Part shown: in pieces, positions 25,701-37,930 of the stretch
Position numbering within the stretch: the first letter of the stretch is position 1
Layout of the letters: each line of letters starts with the position of its first letter
From: Spinacia oleracea
Taxonomy: Eukaryota > Streptophyta > Magnoliopsida > Caryophyllales > Amaranthaceae
NCBI RefSeq assembly: GCF_020520425.1
Contig: NC_079487.1
Coordinates: 113,742,141 to 113,806,140 of the forward strand
Direction: 5' to 3'
DNA: 64,000 nucleotides
The notes under the pieces: generated by a model
The model's input: only the letters and a program-made list of their open reading frames with translations
Databases searched by the model: none
What the model was told of the DNA's origin: nothing
Position numbers and translations under genes: made by a program

Positions 25701-28700
25701 AGGAGCATGGTGTCGGAGTTCCTTCAGAGCAAGTAGTTGTGAATCTGTTTTGCAGATTATATGACTTGTGAATGGCGTACCTGGGAGTACGTCAAAAAAG
25801 TGTTCTGGCACTTTAAGACTTTAAGAGATGTAAATACTGACATTTTTAATTCAGGATTGCTGTTGTATGTTCTTGGTGGCTGATAAGCTTGGTATCTAAA
25901 TTCTTGGTGTTGTTAATAATTGTGTAATGCACTAATACATAGCTAATTGTTCTCTTCACTTGGACTCAGATCTTGTTGGGTGGCAAAGGGGAAGATCAGT
26001 TGACAATTAAAAAACTTGTTAGTTATGTGCTTGAACTGGCAAAGAGCGACATGAAATATGATGTCCGTGACAGAGCTCGTGTTTTATCAAAGATATTGTC
26101 TACTTTTCTGAATACTCATGATAATGATGTAGCCTATGCTTCGCCAAAAAAGGGTGCAGCCCATCTCATTGCAAAAAAATTGTTTGCCCCCCCTAAAGGA
26201 TTACCGTTGTCTGAACCCATAATTTCCCGTTTCTATCTTCCTGGATCGCTTTCACAGATAGTTCTTCATGCTGCTCCAGGTTATGAGCCTCTCCCTAAAC
26301 CTTGTAGTTTGCTTCTTGCTGATGTTGGCCAAGACTCAGATGTAGTCCAAGGAACGGAGAAATCTCAGGACTTCTATATAACAGATGATTCTGAGACAAT
26401 ATCTGGTTCTTTTGAAGAAGAAAGTGCATCTGGCTATAGTTCTCAGCATTCAGATAGTGGCTCGAGTTATAGTGATGGCAGTGAGGAAAGTCAACTTGTA
26501 AATGAAGCTGATAAAAACGTAGGTTCACTCATCCAGATTTCAGACGTGGACAATGCTTTTAAGGGGAAGAATAGTGCTGAGACTAGTCTTGATCCATATG
26601 GATCTGGTGGAGTGGAGGAAATTTTATCTAAGAGGGCTTTAGAATCATGGTTGGGCGAGCAGCCTGTTCTGTCAGACCTGAAATCATCTGGAGGTGATGC
26701 CATTCAGAGATCTGCCAGAATTTCCATTGATGATCTTGGCAGTCGGGTCAAGCCTAAATCATATACACTACTAGATACTGTTAGTGGCCAGGGGTTGAAG
26801 GTGGATTATTCGTTTTCCTCTCAGATATCAGATATCTCACCTTTGCTTGTCTGTGTGGAGGTTACTTTTCATAATTTCTCAAATGAGCCTTTCTTAGAAG
26901 TGGTGTTGGTTGATGAGGGCCCCAACAAAGGTCCAGATGTGACAGAACAAGGATTGGTGACAGCAGAGAGGTATTATTAACTGAAAATACTTTGACTATA
27001 CTTTGATTTACTAGAACATCCTTTTTCAGTTAATTTTTTATGGTAACTGATAAAAAATTTATACAAGTGTTTGCTTGTTTTTTTTTCTTTTTTTTAATTC
27101 TTTAATTTACTAATTTTTTTTTCTATGCTACCGCAGGAGACATACTGTATTTTTTTTACCCTTTTCTTGTAAAGTATTTTAGTCATTGTAACCTGGGAAT
27201 TTAATCTGTTGCTAACATTACATTAGCAGTCAAGTTTAAAGCTATCAAGCATGTCTAATTTAAAGCCATACTGTAATCTAATTATTTTTCGCTTTCTTCG
27301 CTGCGTAAATCCTCTAACATTGTGCCCAGAACTGCTGCTATCATGTTCCCTGAGAATTTTTGAGTCCTATCTGGTATGCTTACTCTTAGTTTAGTGACAA
27401 CAATCAATGAATTTCCTCTGTGTCCATTTAACATGCACTGAAAGAGTTTCTACTGCCAATATTTCAGCTTCGGAATATTAGGTTACATCAAATATATCTG
27501 TATGCGGTGCCTTGCTTCTTACTTGTGATGTAATTTACTGGCCTATGCCTTTCCATTTAAGGAGTTAAAGTGAACATCTCTGCTGGACCTGCGCCTAAGG
27601 TCATGTTGTCAATGAATTGTGAATAATGATTGTATCCTTGGAGGAACACTGTGAAAAGTGTAACTTTAGGTGATTTCGGGAAAGCTTATGATGAGATGTA
27701 CTGGTGTTTTCTTGATGTGGTGATATAGAGGAAGGGGTTCAGTTCTAGATGGAGTAAAACTGTAAAAGTATCACTGACTGACTATCCTTTACTTCTTTTC
27801 TTTCTGATTAGTGGCCAACCTAGGTCTTGTTTTGTTTCTAGGGGCATTAAGCCGTGCAATGTTTCTTTTTTATTACTCTATACCATGATGATTACTCCCT
27901 CCATCTCAGATTGATTGTCCCATTTTCCTAGTTTGGATGTCTCAATTTACTTGCTCAATTCCTTTATGGTAAATTTATCCTCTCTATTTTTTCTTTGAAA
28001 AATTTGGTCCCAAACTCACCATTCTGATTTCCCCTCTCTAGTTTATCATCCTTATTAAAAACTGTGCCATTTGCTCATGGAGCAAGTAAATTGTGACAGA
28101 GGGAGTAATGTTTTTGATATGCATGTCTCACACTGCTGTTTTGGTGGACTCTTTTGAGATAGCATTTGTGTGAACTTTATTTACATCATGAAATAATGAA
28201 AGAAGTTTCCAGACACACGAGCTGTCACATTTTCATGTTGTGATATTATCATGAAGTCATTTGTTTCCATGTGAAATTTTTCATTTTGTGTAATCTTTTA
28301 CTCCGTCTTTGTTTTGTTGCCATTGTGATTTCTACAGAGCTTCCATAATAGTTTTTTAAAAGCAGAAATTTATTGGAGGATTTGATGTCTCAGATCATCT
28401 ACAGCTCATGAGGACATTCCAACTTTGGTGCCGATGGAAGGAATCAATTCTCTTGGACCTAGTCAAATGATAAAACGAGTTCTGCAGGTCCGGTTTCATC
28501 ATCATCTGCTACCCTTAAAGTTGTCGTTACAGTGCAATGGCCAGAAGTACCCTGTCAAGTTGCGGCCTGATATTGGATACTTTATAAAGCCCCTAAAAAT
28601 GGATGTTCTAGCTTTTAGAAATAAGGAATTGCAGCTTCCCGGGATGTTTGAGTATGTGAGAAGGTATGGTACTTGATTGATTTTGTTCTGACTCTTGTTT

Positions 28701-29766
28701 TTTGTAATACTGTGAAGGTTACCCAATTGCCACCTGATTACATAGAACTGCGTGTTATCATTTGAACTATTTTTCATGGAATAACTCCGGTCTTTCTCGC
28801 CCTTAATCATTTAGTATACTAAAAGCTTGTTTAATCAGAGTACAGATGGAATACGTCACTGTCATGATCAGTCTCACTGATTGGAGCTTTCATTCACTTT
28901 ATATTTAGATTGATTTGCATTAAGTATGAGACTATTTAGAACCATGATAAGTCGTAGCAACTAATTGACTGAGAAACAAGTTCCAATCATGTCATATTTT
29001 GAAGTTCAAGGATCTCTAGTCATCATGCCATTATTATGCAATAGAAGTAGAAAAAAGGTATTCTCTCTCAATAAGAAGAAAGAAAGAAATTATTAAGATG
29101 AAGGTTTTGTATGATGTTGTAATAAAGTTAATAACTTCCTAGGTTTAGTCAGTAATGGACTGGTGGAGCAACTTCTTTCCGTCGTTGGTAAGTAGCAAAG
29201 TCAATCAAAGTGAATGTATGGACGGGAATATCATAAAAAAAAAAATCCACGTCATTGGCAATTAAGCGCTGTAATATCATTGATTGGATGGATCACTCAG
29301 TAGTACGTGTTGCAAGTCTTTATCAATTTTTAACTAGGATATAGTGCTATCTATCTTTAATTTGTTACCTAATTGTTTCCACTTGTGTCTCAGGTGCACC
29401 TTTGCTGACCACCTCGTAGAGCTGAGCATGGACAAAAGTAACACTTGTTTGACAAAAGATGCATATCTTATAATCTGTGAAAATATAGCAATAAAAATGC
29501 TAAGTAATGCAAACCTCTTTCTCGTATCTGTGGATTTGCCACTGGCCTCTAAACTTGATGATGCATCAGGTTTGTGCTTAAGGTTCAGTGCTGAGATACT
29601 AAGCAGTTCTGTTCCTTGCTTGATTACCATTACCGTTGAAGGTACTTGCTCAGAACCACTGAATATATCCGTGAAGATCAACTGTGAAGAAACTGTTTTT
29701 GGCTTGAATCTGTTGAACAGGGTTGTAAATTTTTTAACTGAACCCTCGCCTAGTTGTTCTCAGTGA
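15567..29766 (+). CDS. AP3B: AP-3 complex subunit beta
   Basis: Exons: 15567-15782, 16594-16670, 17985-18234, 18604-19230, 19736-19909, 22401-22527, 22613-22722, 24317-24517, 25970-26970, 28394-28663 and 29394-29766. The sum is 3426 nt, a continuous frame of 1141 aa, close to plant AP3BA. Residues from about 40 to 600 form the adaptin N-terminal HEAT-like trunk, with landmarks DPEDVNIAPLLDSKF, NPLVRAWALRTMAGIR, VYVRRCAANAVPKL and DHSPGVVGAAAASF. Around 681-705 is the plant-conserved RFYLPGSLSQIVLHAAPGYE. Residues 733-769 are a Ser/Asp/Glu-rich hinge, and the C-terminal ear follows (FHHHLLPLKLSLQ, INCEETVFGLNLLNR). In the AP-3 complex this large subunit helps sort membrane cargo from the Golgi/endosome to the vacuole; in Arabidopsis it is PAT2. 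Introns carry several transposons but the exons look intact. The start is the first ATG of the conserved MF..FG leader. Confidence 0.96.
16341..16412. repeat. 36-bp tandem duplication in AP-3 beta intron 1
   Basis: The unit beginning tatggctttcatcaacttgg occurs at 16341 and again at 16377, nearly identical. Confidence 0.85.
16711..16738. repeat. Poly(C) tract of 28 in AP-3 beta intron 2
   Basis: There are 28 consecutive C residues on the plus strand. This is within intron 2 (16671-17984), 40 bp downstream of the donor. Confidence 0.85.
18438..18462. repeat. (TG)n microsatellite in AP-3 beta intron 3
   Basis: About eleven TG dinucleotides, seen directly. Confidence 0.85.
21464..22311 (+). 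mobile_element. Non-autonomous Helitron in AP-3 beta intron 5
   Basis: It starts with TC after a host A (a|TCTATTATATTATAC) and ends with CTAG before a host T. Just inside the 3' end is the hairpin ccgtgc-ga-gcacgg followed by gatctaatCTAG. This is the Helitron signature: 5' TC, a 3' hairpin then CTRR, insertion between A and T, and no duplication. There is no Rep/helicase gene. A Stowaway-type MITE is nested in it at 21818-22173. A relative in the opposite orientation lies at 40204-40649. Confidence 0.8.
21818..22173. mobile_element. Stowaway-type MITE nested in Helitron
   Basis: Inverted ends cttcctccgtctctttttgt and acaaaaaaagacggagggag sit between TA dinucleotides (21816-21817 and 22174-22175). 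No coding sequence. Confidence 0.85.
22780..23028. mobile_element. Degenerate Stowaway-like MITE in AP-3 beta intron 7
   Basis: The left end tcctccgtctttttattgca and the complement of the right end (tcctccgttattgaataatt) are imperfect inverted repeats. Boundaries are approximate. Confidence 0.6.
23120..24129. mobile_element. PIF/Harbinger (Tourist-like) element, 1.0 kb
   Basis: The ends gggggcgtttggtt and aaccaaacgccccc are perfectly inverted. The 3-bp duplication tta (23117-23119 and 24130-24132) is typical of PIF/Harbinger. The interior has proline- and serine-coding C/T-rich DNA (about 23230-23470) that gives long but implausible frames in several phases, and no DDE transposase. It lies wholly within AP-3 beta intron 7 (22723-24316). 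Confidence 0.88.
24604..24760. repeat. Divergent ~82-bp tandem duplication in AP-3 beta intron 8
   Basis: Two segments starting gatcactaaatg (24605) and gatcgctaaatg (24687) share accttcct, gatatg and gggtgca in the same order. Confidence 0.6.
24984..25144. mobile_element. Small MITE in AP-3 beta intron 8
   Basis: The inverted ends ggtctgtttgtttcaactta and taagttgaaacaaacagagc fold back on each other. I cannot fix the duplication, so the family (Tourist-like) is a guess. Confidence 0.65.
27895..28105. mobile_element. Stowaway-type MITE in AP-3 beta intron 9
   Basis: The ends ctccctccatctcagattga and aattgtgacagagggag are inverted repeats flanked by TA (27893-27894, 28106-28107). Confidence 0.8.
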
Positions 29767-30873
29767 AAAACTGAGGAGGTTTTTTTCTTGTGCTACCGAG
29801 TTTTCTTATATCTTTATACTACAAACAAAATTTTCTGCATACCCCCCTCTCCCCCATCTACTTCCATTTTCTGTCTATTTATTATCAAGAGAAGTTCTAG
29901 ACATGCCTGTAGGCTGTGTATCTGGTGACATATGTAAAACTGCTTGAGAAGCAAAATTTTATCAGTGAAATCAAGGTGTGAATTGTTCTTTCTAAACATG
30001 ACATTGCTGTCAATTGCTTACCATGGTGAAGTTATGTACATGTTTACCACCCATGACACTTCTAGTGGCTAGATGTACACTAGGTAGAGTTCTTGTTGCA
30101 GCTTCGAAAGAACAATGTAAATTTATGGTCTTCATGTATTGGTAAAACCAACTCAGTCGGTCACTCTTTTGCCGGTATTGTTGTGTGAAGAAGAAAAGTA
30201 AAAATTGAAGTCGGTTAGATTAGCTGGTAAGTATCCAGGTATTGTACCAAAGACGAGGGCTCTCTCTTCGTGAAGCAAAAAAGAGGGGGAATAAAAGGAA
30301 GAGAGAAGCGTTCTACATCGGTGGTTGTAACTTGTAAGTCTTGTAACTTGTGATGTTTATTAGTTGGAAGACTGATTGATCTTGATATAAGCCATCTATT
30401 TCAAAATTAGTATTCATCTGTTTAAGTACCCTATTTTTTTTCTTGGTTTGTGCTTTGCAAGTTACAAATTCTTTTAAGACTACTCATGCACCTTCTTGTT
30501 TTATGTTCTTGGATGTGGACATATCATAATGCTGGTAAGTGGTAACTGTAAGTTTGCATCTTAAATTGAATAATCCACAGATTAAGTGTTGGTTGTAATT
30601 GGTCAATTGATTATGGATTGCACCCTTACAGGCCTACATAGACCTTCTAGCATCATATGTTAGTAAGGTGCACTTCTTCTTCTTTTTTTCTTCCAATTTA
30701 TACTGTTTTGAGGATCGAGATAGGAACAGATGATAAATCGACCCCTTTATGAATGATGTTATACAGCTATTTACAGGTTTGTGATGGATGTTTTCCATTG
30801 TTTCAATTGCAGTTGTCATTCGTATGCCTGTTGAAACAGATCTGTTAGTCGCTTCTTCTTCCTTATTGTTCCT
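29767..30873. other. Convergent intergenic region between AP-3 beta and the DUF547 gene
   Basis: This holds the 3' UTRs of the two converging genes. No terminator element, repeat or additional gene was recognised. Confidence 0.5.
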
Positions 30874-33800
30874 CTAATGTGGCAGCAAGTACTGGAACTC
30901 GTATTGGTAGGGCACAATTTCTATCATTTTTCCTGTTGGAAATTTTCTGTCTTCATATAGGCACTCCATTATTGCTTTTTTTAGTATCCCGTTTGGTGGT
31001 AATTGGCTATATATCCACTCTATTAATGATTCCATGTCATCTGCAAAATCATGCATGTGCCATTGAAGGAGTTTGGGAACCAGGACCTTCCTCTTGCTCG
31101 TCACTCGTATGGAAGCTTCCAAGTATTCCACTTTTGCTCTACCTAATTGATTCACCACTTCTTCTGGAGTAAAAATCCACAACTGCACATAGGAATTACT
31201 TGTTACCTTAAGTTTTACAGTAACACCACATGATAATAGTGATTAGTGTACATAATCAAGGAAATTATACTCACGGCTGGTGAAGACCAATTGCCTCGGC
31301 ATAGTGCAAAAGTTATGTTGGGTTCTGGATACCGTAGTCCATAAGCCCGACGCAGTAGCATTTCCTTCTCGTTTATGAGATCCTATGCAGTGAAATTGAT
31401 GAGTAAGGTGAAGATAGATTATTGTGCTGGATTAATGAATGAAAAACTCCATTTTGTTGGTAAGATGCATATATTTTGAATATTGTTGATAGACTGATTC
31501 CCCGGATGACCAGATGAATGCAGCTTTGACATGTCTACATGCAGTATGAAAAGATTGACCTTATATTCTGAGGCTTTTCATGAGCTTTTTATTTTCTTCT
31601 TTCTTTTTCCAAACTTGCTAAGAAGTAGTTTCTATTGGAGTTGGCTGAGCAGTTGGAGAAGAATCAGACATAGGATTAGGGAAGTGGTCTGCTTAGGGAT
31701 TGCTGCATGGATAAATGTTCTTATGCATTGTCTAGTTTCACTGAGAATATTTATGGCTCCAAGAGATAGAAGATAGGAAGATTCTGTGACTACTTACAAG
31801 TTTTGGATCACTTGGATGCCGAAGAAGGTAATGCTCAATTGCCAGAGCATTCAGCACTATCCCGCCAACATTTAGCGCAGCCTGGTACAAAAGTGCACAT
31901 TTAGTTCTTCCTCATCATATGGATTTAATTTTCTAAATTTGCCTTCTTGTTTAACTTTATCTATGTTACCAAAGTACCGTAACCGTGCTGTTGCTTAATC
32001 CTGCAAAGGATGAATATAGGTAACGTGGTTACCCACCTTGTTTAGTAGTGTTAACATTCCCTCCTGTGTATTTGGCAGCCCATATTGTAAGTAAGCCTGG
32101 TTCCAGAACATAAAAAAGAGTGTCAGTGCCTTGGTTTTGGTAGTTTATAGGATTTGGCGTGGTTGAAGATGTCTTACAGTACATGCATTATAGAGGCATT
32201 GTAGATGTTGATCCAGAAAGCTAGCTTTTGTTTGTTGCTCAAGAATGACAGGTCCACATAGCATAACTTCTGCAGCAAAACCCTGACAGGGAGTCCAATA
32301 ACATGTCAGTTTTTCTACATATAGCAATTTGTTTCTGACTGGGGAATTTGTTAGGTACCTCAGTTTTTTGGTTGCAGGACAAGAATCCGAAAGCCGAGCT
32401 GTCTTGAGTGAATTTCTTGTGATTTGGTTGAAGTTCTTGTAAGGCCCAAAACCGATTTCTGTGCTATCAGAACCTTGTGATACTCCATCATCATTGGTGA
32501 TAGATGATCTTGCTTTACAGCTGAATGTACTTTTGGGTGAAAAGTTTTTTGAATTGATGCAGTTTAGGTTATGCTTGGAAGTAGCAGAGGTTGATTCTTT
32601 TTCTGACAATGTCTGGTTTAGCTTTACAAATATGCTTATTAAGCATTGGAGCAGCTCTTCAGAGAGTCTATTTGGTTCCTCACTGCTGGCTTCGGCATCT
32701 ATGATGCTGTTTGGTTTATTTCTGATAATTCTCAGGTATCTCTTGGCAGTTTCTTCTGCTTTCATCCATGGTATAATGAGAATGTAAGTGACCAAGAATT
32801 ATTTCTTTGATTATCATCATTTTACATTTGCTATCTTTATCTGCTGGATCTATTCTTTGGAAAGGAGTTTCCGAAATATATATAGTAGAATTCAGATTTT
32901 TTTAAAGAAAATTTTACCAACCTTTTGCGGAAGCGCTTTGCATGTCTGAAATAGAGCTCAAAGAAAACCTTCCCTCTTCTATACTTCTTTGCCTGTTATG
33001 GCTTCGTGTTATTGTAATCCATTTTAAATCTTTAAGCTCTCCTTCATTTTGCTGTTTGTAGGGTAATCGTCTCTCAAGATACTTTCTTGGCGGCTCCATC
33101 TGTCTATCTTTTTTGAGCTTCTTCTCTTTGTACAGGTTCTTTTTCAGCTTCTCAACCTTTGTTTCTAGCCAAATAATTTCTTTTTCTACCGTTGCTAATT
33201 CTGCTAGAAGCACCTGCATCTGCAGCAGAACATTTATTTTTCGCAGGAGTATATTTGTCAGTACTACTCTTATATACTAGTCTTTTAGGTAACAATAAAT
33301 GCTCCCTGTTTGGACTTTTTTGTTACATAATCCCAACCTTTAAAAATGAAGAATATGATACAAATTTACAAAATCACTTTTTAAATGTCCATCACTTAAT
33401 TTAAGAGCATATTTAGAAAGCCAATAAAAAACCACTTTGTGCTGGCGTTCATAGTATATACGTAGTATGGCTTAATTTCTGATGGAGGGAGTGATAATGA
33501 GAGCAATTATGCATTGTTGTATGGTGGATGTTTCTTGTAAAATTGGTTTATGCAGATATTCTATTACTGTTCTATTTTATGCGACCTTATATTTACCAGC
33601 TAAATTGTCTGTTTTTGAGGTTTATAAGTTATAACATCTTGGCAACCAGTAGTATCAGAAAGCGAAACCTACCTCAAGGGGAACCAGTGAAGAAACGCAA
33701 GAACAAGAAAGAAGAGGTCCTTTTAATGCATTTCGCAGCACACCGTTCATCTGCAGCTCCCCAGTTAGTCTCTCTTGCAGCTCCTCAACCTGTTGGGACA

Positions 33801-33962
33801 TAAATTCAGGTCATCAAAGTTTTTAACATCTGTAAGTTGGGAGTTTCTTCTATCATCACCATTGACTGACTAATCATGTTCAGAAGATGTTACCTCCTCC
33901 TCAAGAGCAATCCTTCTGCGTTGCTTTTCGTTTGATGGCATCAAGAAGTCTTCGAACTTCAT
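30874..33962 (-). CDS. MIP1-type leucine zipper and DUF547 domain protein
   Basis: Exons (minus): 33962-33894, 33789-33673, 33219-32922, 32755-32359, 32282-32183, 32096-32037, 31881-31798, 31382-31275 and 31182-30874. They sum to 1542 nt, a continuous 513-aa frame. The N-terminus (MKFEDFLMPSNEKQRRRIAL, then EEEVEELQERL, and ELATVEKEIIWLETKVEKL) matches the ternary-complex-factor MIP1 leucine zipper, a coiled coil at about residues 10-95. A Ser/Lys-rich linker follows. DUF547 spans about 298-433 with KLAFWINIYNASIMHAYLQY, LNVGGIVLNALAIEHYLLRH and the LCRGNWSSPA box. The protein ends in the usual EIVPYQYEFQYLL tail. Plant genomes carry several such proteins; the biochemical function of DUF547 is not established to my knowledge. 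The donor of the fifth exon (GTACTG) is weak, so that junction is the least certain. Confidence 0.92.
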
Positions 33963-34603
33963 TCTTCTTGCAAGGAATATCACACGTATGAGTATACGAC
34001 TATACAAGTTTACTGATAACTGACCATGATGTTAGCCGAGTTTATAAAGCTTGGATGTTTTGAAGACAAAGAGGTTAGGAAAGGAATGAATAACGAGCAG
34101 GTTGAGTTGCGGTGGAGAGGTTAGTGAGGTGATGGTGGGGAAAGTTGTAAAACTGGTCAAAGTAAGGGTTCATAAGATAAAAAGAGTAGAATCACATGAA
34201 GTTATCTGTGTTCATTTATATTTATGCCTATGGGGGAGGTGAAGGACGTGAAGCGCATGACATTGTTTTATGCTTTCCAAAAAAAGAGTACATGTTCTAT
34301 GCTACTAATCTTTGAAACAGGTGGCACAACAGATTAAGAAATTGTCAGGATTCTGGGGCTCTGAATTTCTTAACAAAAATTTATTTGTAAATAAATAAAA
34401 TGTTTTTATTAAATTTAACTAGTCTTTGATCTTGGCTTAATCGAGTATTTAATTTAATTAAGATGTGAAAATGTGTTAAGACTTCAACATCAGCAATGAT
34501 ATGTCAACACCTCTGATTATTATTTTAATGTATAGGTGTTAATATATTACGCCATATCAATTACTTGTCAAAACAAAAAGGGATTATCAAAGACTCATTA
34601 CTA
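33963..34603. other. Upstream of the DUF547 gene, nothing else seen
   Basis: The presumed promoter and 5' UTR of the minus-strand DUF547 gene, followed by AT-rich DNA with no recognised element. Confidence 0.35.
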
Positions 34604-34955
34604 CTCCCTCCATTCCTTTTTGATCTTCCTGTTTTTATAAATGTCGTTCCTTAATGATTTTCCTGTTTCTATTTTTGGACATGACTTTTTACCATAATTT
34701 TTTTCATTATTTCTTATTTAATTCATTCACATTTCCCCATTCACCCACCCAATCCCATTTTTATGATTTTTTATTACTTTAAACAAAATATCTTCTCTCT
34801 CCTTCATTTCTTTATTTCTTTATTACTTTCCTTCATTTTTTTATTACTTTCTCTTACACCTAATCATTACTTTTACACCCAATCATTACAAGATTCAATT
34901 TTCTTATTTTCCACCCCAAACTCCAAATAGGAAGATTATTTAGGAATGGAGGGAG
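34604..34955. mobile_element. Stowaway-type MITE
   Basis: The ends ctccctccattcctttttga and attatttaggaatggaggga are inverted and flanked by TA (34602-34603, 34956-34957). It is 352 bp. Confidence 0.85.
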
Positions 34956-35124
34956 TAAAGAATTGGCAAATGTAGCAAATTAGCCCCATAACTATTGTCT
35001 CTAATGTGCAAAAAGACTAATTGCTAAGGATTAACGGAGTATATTATCTAAGGGGTCTCAATCAACTTATCATGATTAAAATGTACATTCTCTAAGCATT
35101 TCAGTACTAGTACGTTAATTAAAA

Positions 35125-37061
35125 GGAAAATTTCGTATTTACTACCTTTTAAATACCCAAGTTTTGTAATTACTACCTTATGAAATTTTTATTTTATTTT
35201 ACTACCTTAAACTTCCTATAATTTTTTGTTTACTACCTCTTAACAGTTTCCATCCAAAATTCCGTCACGTGGGGCCCACTAACGGCTAGTTTAGGATTTC
35301 CCTCCTTATATTCTTTCATTCAACCACGAGTTTGCTCAAATTTCTCCCAATTTTTTCTCAACTTTTCAAATCACTTCCAATTCTGCAATTAGGTTAGGGG
35401 TTTTATTTCATTTTGTCAATCATCCGTTTTGTGCTCATACCAAGGATAAATCTTCTCGTTAAAGGTAATAATTTTATGTTTTTGTTCTTCAATTTAGGGT
35501 TTAAATCCAATTTGGGGGTTTTTTCTTCTTCAAATGAATTGTCAAATTTAGCTTACAATTTTTCGAATTGATAACATAATCATGTTATCAAAAACATGAT
35601 TATGTTATTGATATCCCGCCGCAAGAGTAGGAAGGCCCATTTCACAGCATCGTCGAGCGTCCACAGTTCACTACAGTCTGCAAACGTGAGAGATAAACCA
35701 AAAAAACACATCACACCCCATTCTTGTGTATGCAGCTGGGACGACTTGAGGCTGGAATAATTGGAGTCTAACACCTAGTAACAGGTGCTAAGCCCAATTA
35801 ATAATAGCAGACTGTCGCCTCAGTTGATGATGCTGGATTGTTGGATTTCCATTAAGCAAGAAAAGGAGCAGCAACAGAGAGGTCTGGCAAGGTTGAACTT
35901 CAATACTTGCTTGCAGTTGCTTGTAGTACTGTTCTCATGAACAACAAATGGGCGAGAAATCTGTTCAACCAGCTGATTCAATGTGTGTTTTGTGATTGAG
36001 GGCGACAAAGCTACACAAGCAGAGCAATTGGACAAAGCCAGATATTGCGGAGAAATAGTTCAGCACCAAATAAGAGGCCCAGAGGAAAGATCATCACATG
36101 ACCATTGTACAGACCAGCAGACCAGGGCACAAATGTATTGAAGAAGGAGCTATACCACTGCTCGTAGACATTCGTCGAAGAAGATGAGATCAAATTTTGC
36201 GAATCCATCAAAAAATCGAAACGATCTCAACCAAAACTCACTTCAATTCTTACACAAGACCACCAACAGCAAGAAATTCAATTGAACAGATGAAATTGGG
36301 AATTAAACCTTGGCTTTTCCGCCAAAACCTTCAAGAAATGTGAAATTGCCCAAAAATAATTATCACCAATTTTCAGATTGCCCAAAACCTTCGAGAATCT
36401 ATCACCAATTTTCAGATTCTTGCAAATATGAAATTGCCCAAAAAAATTCAAGAAATCCATATTTGAGGAACACTGAAATTGCAAAAGAATTACCAAAACA
36501 ATCGAAAAACCTAGCAAAATTGAATTGGGGCAAATCGCTCAATTTTGCGAATAAAAGGTATGAACCCTAGAAATTGGGGGAAAACTCAAGAATCAAAATT
36601 GGAAAGATTCAAGGTTGGAAAGAAGATTTGTGAGCGAAATTATGAGATATTAGGGTGAATTAAAATCCTATTTCGTCAAATTTTGACTCAATTCGAGAAA
36701 AAAAATTCGAAGCAAAAAATTTGGGGGAAATTTGATGAGTTGATTTGAACGAAAATATTAATGATGAAGTACCAACAGGTGGTTGAGAGGAAGTGAAGAA
36801 GAGAGAAAATTGAGAGGTTGAAGATACATTAAACATTGAAGGAGAAGAGAGAGAAATCGTGAAAGGAAGTTCAAAACAAAGAGGGAAATTAGAATTAAAG
36901 ACGTTAGGGGGCCCTACGTGACGGAATTTTGGATGGAAACTGTTAAGAGGTAGTAAACAAAAAATTATAGGAAGTTTAAGGTAGTAAAATAAAATAAAAA
37001 TTTCATAAGGTAGTAATTACAAAAGCCGGGTATTTAAAAGGTAGTAAATACGAAATTTTCC
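35125..37061. mobile_element. Mutator-like element (MULE), 1.94 kb, long TIRs
   Basis: The terminal inverted repeats are about 163 bp (35125-35287 and 36899-37061). They begin ggaaaatttcgtatttacta and stay nearly identical to the gtcacgt motif near position 150. A perfect 9-bp duplication taattaaaa flanks it (35116-35124 and 37062-37070), the Mutator hallmark. No MuDR transposase is visible. The 1.6-kb interior is different in character and could be captured host DNA (a Pack-MULE). A minus-strand frame at 36211-36011 begins MDSQNLISSSSTNVYEQWYS but is not a family I know. Confidence 0.9.
35571..35608. repeat. Perfect 16-bp hairpin inside the MULE
   Basis: The arms ataacataatcatgtt (35571-35586) and aacatgattatgttat (35593-35608) are separated by 6 nt. 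Confidence 0.9.
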
Positions 37062-37070
37062 TAATTAAAA

Positions 37071-37787
37071 GTATGACTACTTAATTCAGCACAATGTTTT
37101 TTTAAGAGACCTAAGTGTCAACAAAATACAGTGTATAATTACTGTGTTTCATGTGTTATAAAAAAACCGTTTGAAAAAAAAAAAAACTGACTAATTAACA
37201 TCTTAAATGCCAAAGCGTTGTTTGTGGGGTGAAAACACGGTAACTTATTCATCTTGGGTAGTGATGCTTCAACTACCATGATATAATAGTTGATGGGATT
37301 AACCATTTTCCCCCATTAAACTAGAATTCTCATCTTCGATTATTATTAGTGTGGCATCTTGGCATGCCGCTATTGTTGATTTGTTGTAAATATTTTATAT
37401 AAAAAAAAAAACTCTTGCATATTTTAGTCAACGAATATCTTAAGAAATTAAGTGGGGAAAAATTAAAAGTGAAATTATAAGGTCAATCACTTGTAGGAGT
37501 TGAACCTACTTCTCTTATATTGTTTAGTTCCACTAGCCCCATTTGGAAGTGACTATTTTTATGGAGTATTGATAAATAATCGGTATGACTTTTCTTTAAT
37601 CGTATAACGAGCAAACGAGATGAGATAGAATGATAGAGTAGTTGATTAGCTCTCTAACTTTCAGGAGTCGAATATCACCAAATATATTATAGGAAGGATT
37701 TTCCCTTAATACCCCCCCTCGTATAAATGGGTCTTCTCTTTGCCCAAAAAACAGAGGAAGCGATAAAATATTATCCATAAAACTCAT
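37071..37787. other. Gap before the tRNA pair, nothing recognised
   Basis: AT-rich DNA without a supported gene or element. Confidence 0.35.
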
Positions 37788-37859
37788 CGCCGTCTGTGGG
37801 GATCGAACCCACGACCACGTGGTTAAAAGCCACGCGCTCTACCACTGAGCTAAGAAGGC
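37788..37859 (-). tRNA. trnK-UUU: tRNA-Lys (anticodon UUU), copy 1
   Basis: On the minus strand the cloverleaf runs GCCTTCT acceptor, TAGCTCAGTGGTAGAGC (D arm, box A), CGTGG-CTTTTAA-CCACG anticodon arm with TTT, variable loop, GTGGG-TTCGATC-CCCAC T arm (box B), then AGACGGC and discriminator G. It is 72 nt with no intron. Upstream is CAACAAAG, a plant-like CAA start context. TTTT lies a few bases downstream. Pair 4-69 is a T-C mismatch. It could be nuclear or nuclear-inserted; the Pol III context favours nuclear. Confidence 0.93.
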
Positions 37860-37930
37860 TTTGTTGAATCTTAATAAGGTTTTAATTTTTTTCAAACATT
37901 GCTTCACGGCCCAAGTAAAAATCTTCAAAA

